A stretch of 64,000 nt of DNA. Source: Saccharum officinarum. Its lineage: Eukaryota; Streptophyta; Magnoliopsida; Poales; Poaceae. The notes under the pieces are model-generated. The model searched no databases. It saw only the letters and a program-made list of their open reading frames with translations, and had not been told where the DNA came from. Positions 36,390 to 48,374 of this stretch are shown here, in pieces. The stretch lies in assembly GCA_020631735.1 (NCBI GenBank), contig CM036209.1, forward strand, positions 4,749,451 to 4,813,450, given 5' to 3'. How positions within the stretch are numbered: position 1 is the first letter of the stretch; each line of letters starts with the position of its first letter. The translations under genes and the position numbers were made by a program.

Positions 36390-37044
36390 CACGTTTGATC
36401 GATCTTGGGGCGTTTGATCGTGAGCCACATATCGATCCAAGTGTTCATCCATTCCTACAGATGGAAGGCTACATAGGATAGGACTGATGCGAGTTGAATA
36501 GTTGAATTTATGTTTCTGCACACTGCTGGCTGTATTGATTGAGTCGAGAATCAAACGTACCCCTCACCCTCAGTGACATCTTGCATACTGTAGGTGCTAG
36601 TTCAAATCCCCAACTATTGTGACTAGTGTTGTAGCTGCACACAGGTTTTAATCCTGTGTTGCAAATGATTATGATATGATGCCCAGGCTTTATCCCAGTT
36701 GCCCTGCTTTGAGTTTGACTTGTAGAAACTGAATGATAGGATGGAAGGCGGCGGTATTTTCTCGATAGTCAATGGATGCTCAGCAGCAGAATTAGCTTAT
36801 AGCTTTGTAGCCAATTGATTTGCCATGGGGAATTGGCTGTGGTGAATACGTACCAAACAAGAACTGCAGAACTGTGTTTTTATATAAGTATTTACTAAAA
36901 ATATGTTGCAGATTTGCTTGTCTGTTCTGGGTACTGCTAAGTGCAAACTGCAACCAGCAAAGGGGAAACACCAATTTCATTGTCTTGTGCCTAGCTTGTC
37001 ATCTCTGAGTAACTACATAAATAATTGTGCTATCATCTTTTCAG

Positions 37045-37134
37045 GTCAAGAAACACATTAAGCAAGGGGAAGGGCACACGGCGGTGTTCTCTTTCTCGAT
37101 TGAAGCTCACATCATGTTTCAAGTGCCCAAGTAG
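37045..37134 (+). other. Orphan terminal-exon-like segment
   Basis: A pyrimidine-rich acceptor (CATCTTTTCAG) at 37044 is followed by an open stretch of 29 codons beginning VKKHIKQGEGHTAVFS and ending at TAG. It looks like a last exon, but no partner exons are seen in 36-37 kb and I do not recognise the protein. It could be a captured or decayed exon. Confidence 0.25.
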
Positions 37135-37276
37135 CTGATCCTGTTTCTGGGTGTGTATATGACAATTGGCGCCATGTGTTACTACCTACTGCTTTTCTTC
37201 ATTTCTATGTTTATAAAATAATTTGTCAACACTCAAAACAATGTTTACCACAGGAAACCATGTTAGGTTGGATATA

Positions 37277-37384
37277 AGTATTTGGAGGGAGCTAAGCTAA
37301 AAAGTGTTGTTCGCTGATTTGTTAGGAGAGAAAAATGTTGTAGTATTTGGAGGGAGCTAAGCTGAAAAGTACTGTTCGCCGATT
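37277..37384. repeat. Tandem duplication, 65-bp period
   Basis: AGTATTTGGAGGGAGCTAAG starts at 37277 and again at 37342. The second unit stops after GTTCGCCGATTT. A related GTTCGCTGATTTGTTA phrase recurs at 38040, so the unit derives from a MITE end. Confidence 0.65.
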
Positions 37385-38390
37385 TCTCGTCTTTGCTTTC
37401 CTATATACGCTGCAAAGTGTGATTTTTCTGTTAAAAAAGGAACAAAGAAAGTGCGACTTTTGATAAGGAACAAAGAGCGCTCTGAGAGCAGAGAGGCCGG
37501 GTCCCCTTTTTCTGTACTCTCTGCTACACTGCTTTATATCTCACCATGTACGCATCAAATAAATAAAAGCCTGGTGAGCAATCGGCTTCGGATGTGAGGC
37601 TCCTTGCTCACATGCGTCGGACTGGTGGTGGCCGAGTCATCCCACCCCTTGATCGGCCACGCCGGGCAAGTCGACGATGGACCGACAGGCGAGTCCCCAA
37701 CAGGCAACGAATCAGCGATGGAGACAACGCAGAGGTTGCTTAATTGCTGGAAGTCCTGGAACGAATCGCAACCTGAAAGCATTCCTATCCAACTGCGCAT
37801 GAAACCAATGCAACGCCCAAGTCTTCCAATCAAACCGATGCAACAATGGATGGGAACGTTACACTGTCTACTACTACTTTACTCGCAGTCGTATGTATAT
37901 TATGCAGAGTAAGTACCGTTAGTTTCGGGCTCGGCTCACCGAGAGAGATCTCGCAACTAATAAAGCACGCTGCTGTGCGTCATCAAGTCTCCTAATCCTA
38001 ACCACAACCAATAATTACCTCAAGTATTCAAAAATACTGTTCGCTGATTTGTTATGAGAGAAAAACACTGTATCATGGCTAATAAGTCAGGCTGATAAGT
38101 TCAAACGAACAGAGCCGTACCAACAATATAGATGGAAATTGAATTGGCTCCCGGTAACTATTGTTATTATTCATATATGTGCTTTTAGTACCATCTATAA
38201 TCTATTGTTATTATACAAACGACGCATGCAACCAGATATGTGACAAGGAAAAGCGAAAATCTTCCTACCTGGCGACGACGCCCCAATACCGGGAGGTTGA
38301 GGTGTCGATGGGCTTCCGGTGCACCACCGTCTGCTGCTGCTTCCCGGTGCACTGCTCACCATCGCGGCCATCTGTTGCCGCCGTGGCAGT
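37385..38390. other. Intergenic stretch without recognised gene
   Basis: A frame at 37604-37912 has no recognisable domain. A MITE-end-like phrase (CTGTTCGCTGATTTG, then GTTCAAACGAACAG) lies at 38038-38112. Nothing else is supported. Confidence 0.35.
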
Positions 38391-39139
38391 TAGGGATGAA
38401 AACGGTCGGGAACGGTCGGGAAAATGTCTTAACCATTCCTGCTCCTGTATTTTTTGGCCGGGAACGGGAACGGGAACGGGAAGGCCGGACGGGAAAACGA
38501 ATCCGGTATTACGGGATATCGGGAACGAAATATTTCGAACGGGAATGCGTCGATTACGATCGGGAAGCGGTAACACAAAATGAAAACATCGATATATGTA
38601 ACCACTGAAAACAGTGAGCTCGATGCAACAATAGCAACCATGCATAATCCATATGCATACAATAGCAAATAGTGAGCTCGTCAGAATATTTATGCAAAGA
38701 AAACTAAAGAACTACCAAAAAAGAAAATGGAAAAAGAAAAATGAACAAAATGCTTGCTGCTCCTGTGCTCCATGCCTCCATGCGTGAATTCCTGGGCCAA
38801 CTGGCCAAGCATGGAATGATGGGCCGCATGCATGACTCAGCTCTTTGCCTCCTCTCTTCCTGGGCCAAACCTTGCTTTCTGGGCCAAACTTTGCTTCCTG
38901 GGCCAAAATTGCTGCTCCATGGGAAAAACGGGAATTTCCCGCGGGAGTTTTCCCGGACAAATACGGGATCCGCTAATTCGGTCGGGAAATCACTCTAACC
39001 GATTTCGATACCGGATTCGCCGAATTTTCCCGGATTTCTTCCCGAATCCGTTTTTTCCCGAGAAAATGATATCCGGTCGGGAATTTCGGTATTCGGTGTC
39101 GGTCGGTACGGGAATTTCCCGTTCCCGCTTTCATCCCTA
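38391..39139. mobile_element. Ac/Ds-like nonautonomous hAT element (749 bp)
   Basis: The termini TAGGGATGAAA and TTTCATCCCTA are perfect 11-bp inverted repeats, the same as one end of maize Ac/Ds. A perfect 8-bp duplication GTGGCAGT flanks it (38383-38390 and 39140-39147). Both subterminal zones are crowded with AACGG/CGGGAA motifs in both orientations, which recalls the AAACGG sites bound by Ac transposase. It has no transposase, so it could move only if an Ac-like source exists elsewhere. Confidence 0.93.
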
Positions 39140-39239
39140 GTGGCAGTGGTTGCGGCCAGAGTGGCAGCAGTGGCTGGTGGTGAGCGCCGTGGAGGCCGAG
39201 GACCACTACGAGAGCTGCGCTTTTATCAGATAGTCATTA

Positions 39240-39700
39240 TGTGTATCCGAATTAACCGAACCCAAGGTTTCTAATTTTAAATTCGGATAGCAATTTTGAT
39301 TACCCCACGTAAGTTTGGGTAATTCGGGTAATATATTCCGGTACCTGAACTACCCAAACTACCCGAATATGTGTATGTGTCTTTGTGTTTGTGATGTGTT
39401 ATCGTTGAGCACTTAAACTTATCACTTTATTAGTTATGATTCTCTTTGTTTGAACAAGTGACTATAATATATTACTCTCTGCAAATTACTGTTGATATTT
39501 TATACAAATCGCTGCTGAAATTATGTATAAAATTGTTATAAAAGTTTTGTGCAGTTTGCTCTTTTCTGTGAATTCGGGTATACCCAAACCCAAATTACTG
39601 GGTACCCGAAATTTCGGGTAGTGTTTTTTCAGAGTGAATATCGGGTAGCAGTTTTTATTATCCGAATTTTGAATTACCCGATCCGAAAAAATCAGGTGCC
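39240..39700. mobile_element. hAT-like remnant with ACCCGAA/CGGGTA motifs
   Basis: Many copies of ACCCGAA, TACCCGA and their complements cluster at both ends of this AT-rich block, a subterminal pattern like that of the Ds-like neighbour. No clean terminal repeat or duplication was found. Confidence 0.4.
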
Positions 39701-39754
39701 CAAGCCTGCTACTGCGTCATGGGGTCCTGCGTCTCGCTGCTGCTCTTCATCATG

Positions 39755-40240
39755 CTAGCCGCCGCGGTCAGCATCTCCAGGGCCTGCGCCATCACCGGCG
39801 CCGTCGTGCTCCTGCTCAGGCACGTTGCTTGGCTCGCGCCCACGGGGAACGGAGCCGGTCCGGCAGCGCAGCAGGCTGCTGCAGGTCGGGGGTGCGGCTG
39901 GTGGTGCACCACCGGTGCGCGTGCGGGCTAGCGGACGCCTCGAATCCACCTCCCGTAGCGAGCTGGTCCGGGGGAATCCGCCGGGCACACTCCCGGAGAG
40001 CTCGTTGCCGAAGAGGTCGAGAGATCGGAGCGAAGGTAGCGACCAGAGCGGATGGGGCCGGCGAGGTTGTTGCGTGGGAGCGCGTCGAGAAGGAGCAGCG
40101 CGCGCGGGAGGCGGCCGGAGAGTGACGCCGCCGGGAGCGAGAGCGGAGATGTGCGTGTCCTCATGAGGAGCGGTGGGTGAGGGAAAAAGATCAGGGAGGT
40201 GAAAGGAACCGTCGATTGCGTCCCGAACAAGCCGGGCTCC
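39755..40240 (-). pseudogene. Leucine-rich-repeat receptor-like fragment
   Basis: Minus-strand frames give one LRR segment (SLRSLDLFGNELSGSVPGGF) and, in another frame upstream, LSGRLPRALLLLDALPRNNL and AGPI. Together these look like the LRR ectodomain of a receptor kinase broken by at least one frameshift. No signal peptide or kinase domain is seen. Confidence 0.6.
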
Positions 40241-41104
40241 GGAGAAACGAAGGGGAGGAGCGTTCTCCAGGGTCTGACTCTGGGCTACTTTAAGCAGCGT
40301 GCCGGCTAGGCCTAAACGACGTCGCCCAATGTCTCTTCTTCTTTGACCCTGTCTTCTTTGTTGGTGTTGCTTGAGCCTGTCTAGGAGGATTTCGTCACAG
40401 TGCGGTTGCTGCTTCTGGTCTTTTGTCATGTCTTTGGTGAGGATACGCTCCATGTGTTTCATGGCTTCAGTGAATAGATTGCATGTTTGCTTATGCTGAA
40501 ATTTGACTTATATTGATGCTTATGTTGATTGTTGTAAGAGGAAAACACGGTTCGTTGACTGAAAAGTAGTTGAAGCGAACAGAGGATGCGGATGCCTGCA
40601 GCTGAAGTGCTTCGGAGGCTAAGCAGAGGTCGGTGCCGATGTGCCAGATGAGGACGCTTGCGTCGTATGGCAACGAAGGCTTCGCCATATCATGACGTTG
40701 CCCATCTTCTTCTTCGCCTGATCATCAGTCGTCGAACAAGTACTAGTGTTGTCCCTTTTCGATGAGTAGTAGGACGTCTTTAGCAGCTTCTCCTTCTTCG
40801 TATCACTCCAGTACGTGTTGGTGATGAACCTTCTGTAACTGGAGAAGTCGGCGTTTGTTACTTTATCGGCAGCACGCACCAGTTCTGCTGTGATGAAATC
40901 GATGACCAAACGGCCCAACCGAATATCTTTTTCTTCACCAGAATAACCTTCCATGTAAAAGATGCACTTGGCACACTGAGTAGCCACCCACCAGTCGTCG
41001 TCGTCCTTGTCTGGAGCATTGAGTCCTCTATGAGGTTATACCCGGCAAGCTTCTGGCACAATGCTGGAACATTCCCTCTTAACATGAGCGAGTCGCACAA
41101 CTTA

Positions 41105-41333
41105 GGGTGTGTTTAGTTCGCGAAAATTTTTAGTTTTTGCTATTGTAGTACTTTCGTTTGTATTTGTTAATTAGTGTCCAATCATAGATTAATTATGCTC
41201 AAAAGATTCGTCTTGTGGTTTTCTACCAAACTGTGTAGTTAGTTTTTTTCGTCTACATTTAATGCTCTATACATATGTCCAAACATTCAATGTGACGGAA
41301 AATCTTGAATTTTTTTGGGAACTAAACCTGACC
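41105..41333. mobile_element. Tourist-like MITE (229 bp)
   Basis: Termini GGGTGTGTTTAGTTCGC and GGGAACTAAACCTGACC are imperfect inverted repeats. TTA flanks both sides (41102-41104 and 41334-41336). It lies within DUF594 copy E. Confidence 0.8.
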
Positions 41334-41938
41334 TTATTACTGACCAACACCCCAAAGATATCCAGAACAGCAGTCAAGCACAGGAGTATATATGTCGTCT
41401 TGATATCAGCAGTGTCGCTGTTGTTGTACTTGTACCCCCGCGGCTGAAGCTTCTGGCTCGTTGCGAAGAGCAAGATGGCGGCGATGCGCAGGATGGAACC
41501 AGCAACACATGGCAAAGCAAGTATGCAGGGGTGAGCATCAAATTAGCTCGTGTGTAGATGAGCCCAAACGCTTGGCGCGGCCAGGCATTCAATTCTTCTC
41601 TGAGAGATCTATTTTTTTTTCTAGATGTTCCAGTTCTTCACCCGTTCCTTGAGAGTAACATCAGCACTGTACAGCGACAAGTATGAGAGTTTCATCTGGA
41701 GCTGGTCTAAATCTGACAAGATATTCCCTTCTTCCGGCAACTCTTTCCAGCTAACACTTGTACCTATCATCCAGCTCGGTGAAGAAGCACCGCTTCCACC
41801 ATGCGCTAGGCTTAGCGCTAGGCTTAACCCTCGCTCCTGTCATCACCGACGACACGGCCGTGAGTGGATAAACTCTGGCTCCCATGAGGGCCAGTGGCTT
41901 CTCCAACATACTGAGGATGCCAAGGATGAACAGCAGGA

Positions 41939-42691
41939 CAGTGGCGGAGCCAGGATCTTGACGTTGGGTATTCCCGCGTTAAAAAAAACCCTAATGTATA
42001 GCAGCATATTCATTAACTCTTCATTATTAACTAAAAATATGTGCACACTATTAACTAGTAAAAATCACTAGCACTAGCACATATTCACATCCGTAAATCC
42101 AAATCGGTATTCGCTAAATCCCTCACCATCGGTGGTCTTGATGTCATGGTGGCTTGCAAGCCTGGTGCGGTGGTGCCTTGTGGGCTGGTCGGCGTGTCGG
42201 TGTCCCAGATGGCCAGATGCTGAGATGCAGCTGTCGCCGCTGCCGGCAGCCGCCAGGAGCCTCAGGCCGGCAGCCCGAATACCCCTCGTGACTGCGTCTC
42301 CGGCACCTGTCTTGCCGCCGCTCGCCGGAAGTGGAGCACCGCCGCCGCTCGTCGAGACTGGAGTCTAGGAAACAGAGAAGGTGAGAGGCGCCGGATTGGG
42401 GATTTTGCCGAACAGCCAAAGCCGAAGTGCCGAACAGAGGAGCACGGGTGTGATCGTGTGGCTTAGTGGGCCACTGGGCCTTGCGCCCTTGCCCCTCACG
42501 GGCTCGCCTAGAAAGCTAGAAAGGAAAGGAGGCCACGAATAGTAGCTGCGAGCTGAGTTTCTACTCAAAAAATAGAAAGTTAACACCAATATACATTATA
42601 CATATGAGTATATACATAAATATACATAAATGTGCATAAAAATGTTGGGTATTCCTGGGAATACAGGGGAATACCCCTAGATCCGCCCATG
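41939..42691. mobile_element. Nonautonomous hAT element (753 bp) with GC-rich insert
   Basis: It starts CAGTGGCGGAGCCAGG and ends TAGATCCGCCCATG. The perfect 8-bp duplication CAGCAGGA flanks it (41931-41938 and 42692-42699). The inner 42120-42370 is GC-rich and unlike the arms, possibly captured host DNA. Confidence 0.85.
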
Positions 42692-43114
42692 CAGCAGGAC
42701 CGCCGAGGCCAGCATCCTCCTGTCGTCAGACCCGGAGGCCGGAGCCACCAGGGCCATGACTTGTAGAAGCCGAAGAGGGCGATGGTGACCTGGGACAGCA
42801 GGGTCACGGTCTGCCGGATCCACAGCATGTTATCGATGTTGCTGGCGGACACCTCCTCCACCCCGCCGAGGTGGATGAGGAGGACAGGAGCCCATAGCAC
42901 CTCCAGCATGCTTGGCGGCTTGCGCACGTCCGCCTCGCTGCTGTAGCAGCCGCTGGCCGTCCCGTTGGCGTGCCGGTTGAAGACGGTGGCGAGCGCGTAG
43001 ATCGCCACGGCGTCGCTGCAGCTGCTGCCCAGCTGGATGCACCGTCGCAGCCACAGCGGGATGGTGTACTTAAGCATGGGGGCTGCCAGCATCAGGAACC
43101 ACTGCAGGGCCAGG

Positions 43115-43285
43115 CAGTGGCGGATGCAGGATGGAAATCAAGGGGCGCTAAAACAAGGGAGATGTTGATTTGCATGAAGATTTAATGGTGGTTTGAGATT
43201 TTTACTACAGTAATTTAGTGGTAAATCAAGCTATTAGGGGGCTGGAGCCCCCCCTCCCCTAGCCCCCCATGTAGATCCGCCACTG
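43115..43285. mobile_element. hAT MITE (171 bp)
   Basis: Termini CAGTGGCGGATGCAGG and GATCCGCCACTG. The flanking octamers GGGCCAGG and GGCCCAGG differ at one base, so the insertion is older than that at 41939. Same family as the 5977 and 41939 elements. Confidence 0.8.
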
Positions 43286-43709
43286 GGCCCAGGCTGCCGA
43301 GGACGAGGATGCGCAGCTGCCACTCGTCCTACCATTGCGCAGCGCTCGAGAGATGCATGCTAGCTGCTTGCCCGATGATAGATGATCCCTCCCTCTCCGT
43401 GGACGTGTGTCTGCTCAATATCACTCAATGTATTGTATTAGGTATGTAGTATTTTTTTGGAGTCGAGTCCTTAGCGAGCAGTTGTTGGAATGGCCACCCT
43501 TTTCCGGTTTGCCTTCCTGCCCTCTTCTCTCTCTCCCTTTTTATCACATGTTGCTGTTGGAATGACTGCTTCTTCGACACATTTCACCAGAACTTTACCA
43601 CGCGTGTGCTTTAATCATATCATGTATGTATGGGAATATGGCTTTAAACCATTTGTTTCACGCACGCTATATATATACTCTTTGTCGATGTGAAGGCTGC
43701 AATTTACTG

Positions 43710-43967
43710 CTCCCTCCATTCCAAATTATAAGTTATTCTAATTTTCTTAGAAAGTCAAAGCATCTTAAGTTTGACTAAAATTATAAAGAGAATTACAAAG
43801 TTTTATGACATCAAATAGGTATCCTATAAAAATATGATTAATGAAGAATCCAATGATATTTATTTGATATCATAAATATTATTATTTTATTATGTAAATT
43901 TAGTCAAATTTAGATGTTTTGACTCTCTAAGAAAGTTGAAATGACTTATAGTTTGAGATAGAGGGAG
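43710..43967. mobile_element. Stowaway-type MITE
   Basis: CTCCCTCCATTCCAAATTAT at the left, and GATAGAGGGAGTA at the right end. The inner TTCTTAGAAAGTCAAA is mirrored near 43930. AT-rich throughout. Confidence 0.75.
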
Positions 43968-44405
43968 TACTACTTAACAGCTCAACCAACGCAAGCATTC
44001 GGTTCTACCGTTGGGATTATATTCTGCGTGCTTTGGCGTGTACCACACAACTTTATTTATTTATGTTGTACTCTCAAGACTGCACTTTGCGTGTGCCTGT
44101 GATAATATTCTGGGTCCTACGTGTTAGCCCAATGGTACATGCTATTTGTCACTGCACCGTAGTCCCAACACAACGCCCGTGCGACTAGGCCTAACGACTC
44201 TTATGGTCGGTGTAAATGGCACGACAAAGATGGAGAGGGAGGACGTGGCGAGGAAGAACAAGATGAAGAGCGTGGCAAGGAAGATTGGAAGGGTTGGACG
44301 CCGGAGAGATTTGGTGCTGGTGTTTCAAGCCTGATCCTAGGGTGAGGCAAAGTGGTGGTCGCTCTAGGCCCCAAAAGAAAGGGATCTCTTCCCTGGTACG
44401 TAAGA

Positions 44406-44533
44406 CTTGTTTGGATTGGAGCTTCAGAAACTTGTCTGAGCCAGCCATGGCTCCCAGGCGTCCGATTTTAGACGCCTCGGGTCAGGATTGCTTGCCTGGC
44501 GCGTTGCCTAGGAGGCTTGAATCCAAACAAGCC
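44406..44533. mobile_element. Short foldback MITE
   Basis: CTTGTTTGGATTGGAGCTTC at the left and GCTTGAATCCAAACAAG at the right are inverted. The centre holds a further hairpin (GGCGTCC...). The target duplication is unclear. Confidence 0.6.
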
Positions 44534-44800
44534 CGTAGTATGTAGTACTATCACTTGGTATATGGCTTAATAAAAGTCTAAAAACCCAAGAAGACAACCG
44601 TCCAGCACTGAGATGCATCACCAGTTGACGTCGTCTGAGCCGTGCCATGTAAAACAAGTCACGGTATATATCACTGTTTGTTCTTTAGCACCTGACAACG
44701 ATGACGTATCTAGGGTAGTGATACAAAAGATAAAGCGGTTACAACAGATATTGCACTACACGCAGCACAACTTTGGATTGAGAAAATGAAGGCTACTAGC

Positions 44801-45455
44801 TTAGGACCTCTTTGGATCCTTTAGTCCGTCCCGACCCTGTTTGGATGGACGGACTAATGTCCATCAAAGTTGTTGTACAAAGACCAAAACGCCCCTAATT
44901 AATGCACACAATCTCCTCTTATTTCTCTCCAACTTTTCCCTCTCCTCTCTATTTCTCGCATCCGGATTTCACTGGTGGCGCCCCTTCCTCTCCTGCTCCC
45001 TCATCCATCGGTGGGCGGCGCCTACCTCCTCCCTACCGGCGGTGGGCCCTCCTCACCGGCCACAGTGGGACTCACCCCCACCGGCCGCGGCAGGCCTCTC
45101 CCCCACCGGCAGCGGTGGGCCTCACCGGCCGCGGCACGCCTCCCCTTCACCAGCCGTTGCGGCACGGGTCTCCACCAATAGTGACGGCGGCGACTCAGGT
45201 CTCCACTAGTGGCGGCAACGGCGGCTCAGGTCTCCACCAGTGGTAGCGGCGGCGGCTTGGGTCTCCACCAGCTGCGACGGCACGCGTGGGTCACCCGGGC
45301 GATGGCGAGCCACGACCCAGGCACAACGGCGTTTTGTTAGGAGGGGCAGGGGTGTCTTTTTTGGCCCTTTAGTCCCCTTTAGTCACCCTAGGGACTAAAT
45401 GGAGACTAAAAGGGGATGACTAAACTTTAGTCACCTAGATCTAAACAGGCCCTTA
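44801..45455. mobile_element. MITE-like element with GC-rich, repeat-bearing centre
   Basis: The left arm (AGGACCTCTTTGGATCC, then TTTAGTCCGTCCC) is mirrored by the right arm (GGGACTAAA, CTAGATCTAAACAGGCCCTT). Between them (44980-45330) lie degenerate CACCGGCCGCGGCAGGCCTC repeats with open but repetitive frames in several phases. No source gene is recognised. Confidence 0.55.
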
Positions 45456-45965
45456 GTACAACTTCATTAGTGTCGCTGCCTTTTGCGTGTCTATGGTAAT
45501 ATTCCTATCACTATTACTCACGTCACTTGTTAGTGATGAATGATGATGCATGTTCCTTGCTTCTATCTTTGATCTAATTTCTATCACCAACTTCCGCATG
45601 TTTTGCTGCCTTTTGTAATTGCTAAGCTTTCCTTTTTTTGATGGATCATCTTATTACCTAGATGAGATGATCGGAGCGCAGAGATACTATGATATGCTAT
45701 ATGATGTTTTTTGTGGCTATGTATACATAGAATAGAGGTGGTTTTGACATATTTTAATAATATATAGAAATAGACAAAATTTGATATTCATGAGCATGAG
45801 TGATCCAGAACATGAGGTGTTATTCATCCTCAAGGTCAAGGGGTAGCCTTGTATTATTTAATCCAAATAAAGAAAGCTTTTTGGACCACCACATCTACCC
45901 CCTTTGTCATCTACCTCAAAAAGTCAAACCATATAAAAAGGGGTGTTAGTAGTAAATGTGTGTAA

Positions 45966-46314
<349 letters not shown>

Positions 46315-46925
46315 TGTTCACAACTTAAGAGCACAAGGCATAGGGGTGATATTGGCTTCCATTCTTCCCCGTATGTCATCTTTTATGGGTTGTTCATGAT
46401 GTTAATCTTAATCTCCTCCCATGGTCATCTAACTCCATCGACTAAAATGACCACATAAGGAAGATTTGAAGACATGTTAATCTCAAACCACAAGCCATAG
46501 ATCACACTTCCCTAAAAGTGTGCATGAATTGATTGAGTCACTTGAATAGGATGTGAATTTAAACATTGACACCATTTGAAAATCATGCACCTTGATTGTA
46601 AATTTGTAACATCAATTAGGGAGTGTTCAAGGTACTCAAATCAAGTGGTCGTGGCTACAACCCTTGCCTGCAAATAAAGGACAATTATATCTCCTTTTAT
46701 GTATACTGTGCTCTACTGCACATTGCTATTCATAGGGTAACTATATATCAACAACTTATATTATAAATTAATGTGGTGTATAGCACTAAACAATAGTCTT
46801 ACCAGAACACAACAAATTGTCAGCCATCTTTGAAGGGAATACATTGCTAAGGTAGCAAGTTACCCATCAGCGAAAGCCCCTAATACCTACTATTATAATG
46901 GTAATATAATATATGCTAGAACTAA

Positions 46926-47581
46926 GAGCATCTCCACCTGATCCCCTTTCCTCTTTTTCTTAAAATCTGTTATAGGGATTGAGAAAACACAATTGTGAGC
47001 TATAGGAGAGGACTGTTGTAGCTGATTGAGAAAACTTTCATCTCTTTTATTAAATGGACCCACTTGTCAATCTCATTGTTTTTTTCTGCCTTCTCTTTCC
47101 CTCTCTCCCATGCTCGCTCTAGTCACGTGGAGCATCATCGCTCGCCCATGCTCTGCAAGTGCTTCTCTCTCCTCTATCTTCGGTGAGACGACAACATGCT
47201 AGGGCCCTTTGGTGCTTCTCTCTCCTCTCTCCCTAGCGCGAGCGGCAACGTGGCCCCGTGCGGCACCTTGGCACGGCGGTGCCTAGTCCGTGCGGCCGTC
47301 CGCCGGCCTCTACTAGCGGAGGCACGCTGGCTGTGGATGCCGAAAATCCAACGGTGCTTGCAAACGATGGAAGAAAGGGGATTGAGAAAAATTTGAGCTT
47401 CTTCCCCTTTCTTTAAGGGATTGAGGAGAGATCTTGAGGGATTGGGAAAAAAGAAATAATGGGAGGGGATTCGAAAAGGGGATCCGCTGGAGCTAGTTTT
47501 TTCTAGCAAATCCATTTTCCTTTTTATCACTAGTTATAGAGAAAGGAGATTGAGTTTTCTCAATCTGATATGAAGATGCTC
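46926..47581. mobile_element. PIF/Harbinger-type MITE with GC-rich insert (656 bp)
   Basis: It starts GAGCATCTCCACCTGATCC, ends TATGAAGATGCTC, and TAA flanks both sides (46923-46925 and 47582-47584). The arms share inverted GATTGAGAAAAC sequence. The centre (about 47110-47345) is GC-rich and coding-like. It ends about 180 bp before the PPR/TFIIIA promoter region. Confidence 0.75.
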
Positions 47582-47679
47582 TAAGCTGTCTAAGCAGCAT
47601 CATGCATATGCCATGTCGAATAGATTAGTCTGTGGCTGCTGCGAGCACGAACAAAACTGGGAAGGTGTAGGGGTCCCCG

Positions 47680-48056
47680 AAATTAATGGCCCCAACATCA
47701 GTTTCAGCCCACCAAGCAGCGGGAAGCAGCAGCCCAAGCCCAATGCATTGTGGAACCCTAGGTATTTAAAAGCCTACCCACTCAGCGTCACCCCTCAGCA
47801 TCAGACACTACGGGTGCGGCGGCGCACACTGCACGGCCATCGCTCTTCCCCTTCCCCCCAGCGGCACGATCCTCCCCGTCGGCGCTCGCGGCACGCCCGC
47901 TGCGACGCACGCCGCACGGCCCCGAGCCCCATCCCTAGCGGGCGGCGACGGCACCGGCGAGCCTTTGCGCGGCTGTGCCCGAGCTGCGACGGCGAGCTCT
48001 ACCTCGGGCGCCCGTACATCTTCGTCAGGCCCTTCGCCGGCGACGAGCACCCTCAA
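47680..48056 (+). promoter_or_regulatory. Promoter and 5' UTR exon of the PPR (and perhaps TFIIIA) gene
   Basis: Site II-type motifs (GGCCC at 47688, AGCCCAAGCCCAAT at about 47731) and a telo-box-like AACCCTAG (47753) precede TATTTAAAAG at 47763. This combination is typical of plant ribosome and translation genes. The exon ends at 48056 (CCCTCAAG, then GTATGCC), and a good acceptor (AAATTCCAG) is at 48307. An open frame crosses the splice: it includes IFVRPFAGDEHPQ, joins to NIRGIKGRKPPQ and stops in TGA overlapping the PPR ATG (ATGA at 48375). Confidence 0.6.
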
Positions 48057-48374
48057 GGTATGCCCACCCCTTCTTTTCCGTCCCTGATGCTCCCAAACCA
48101 TGAACCTGAGCTATTCGGCCATTTGTAGTGTACATGCGTTTTACCATGCCCACCCCTGGCAATGCTAGTTTAATTTGAGTCGTTAGAAGTTATTTGGGGA
48201 GCAAAACAACGATGAACAAGCTGCGAATCGTCTTTATTAGTCTACTATAGGTCGCTTTGTAGCTGCTGCTGCTGCTGTTTTCCCAGTAATTTCAGCTCAA
48301 ATTCCAGGTGTCAACATTCGAGGCATCAAGGGACGCAAACCTCCACAGATTTCGTTGCCTCGAGGGGAAGATAC

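Larger units (their letters stand above)
40500..43358 (-). pseudogene. DUF4220/DUF594 family gene copy E, carrying three transposon insertions
   Basis: From 43358 the copy reads MHLSSAAQW, then TAG in place of the conserved Trp, then DEWQLRILVLGSL. After a hAT MITE (43115-43285) it continues with YTIPLWLRRCIQLG, VAIYALATVFN, LEVLWAPVLLIHLGG and VTLLSQVTIALFGFYKSWP. After a second hAT (41939-42691) come ILSMLEKPLALMGARV-like sequence, a frame-broken stretch and ADIKTTYILLCLTAVLDIFG. After a Tourist MITE (41105-41333) come LAGYNLIEDSM, RRFITNTYWSDTKK and ASVLIWHIGTDLCLASE. The DUF594 C-terminal signature is missing. It is disabled several times over. Confidence 0.85.

Noticed and set aside
36590..36615. 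tRNA/SINE B-box-like TAGTTCAAATCCCCA
   Set aside because: No A box at the right distance and no cloverleaf could be drawn. Probably chance.
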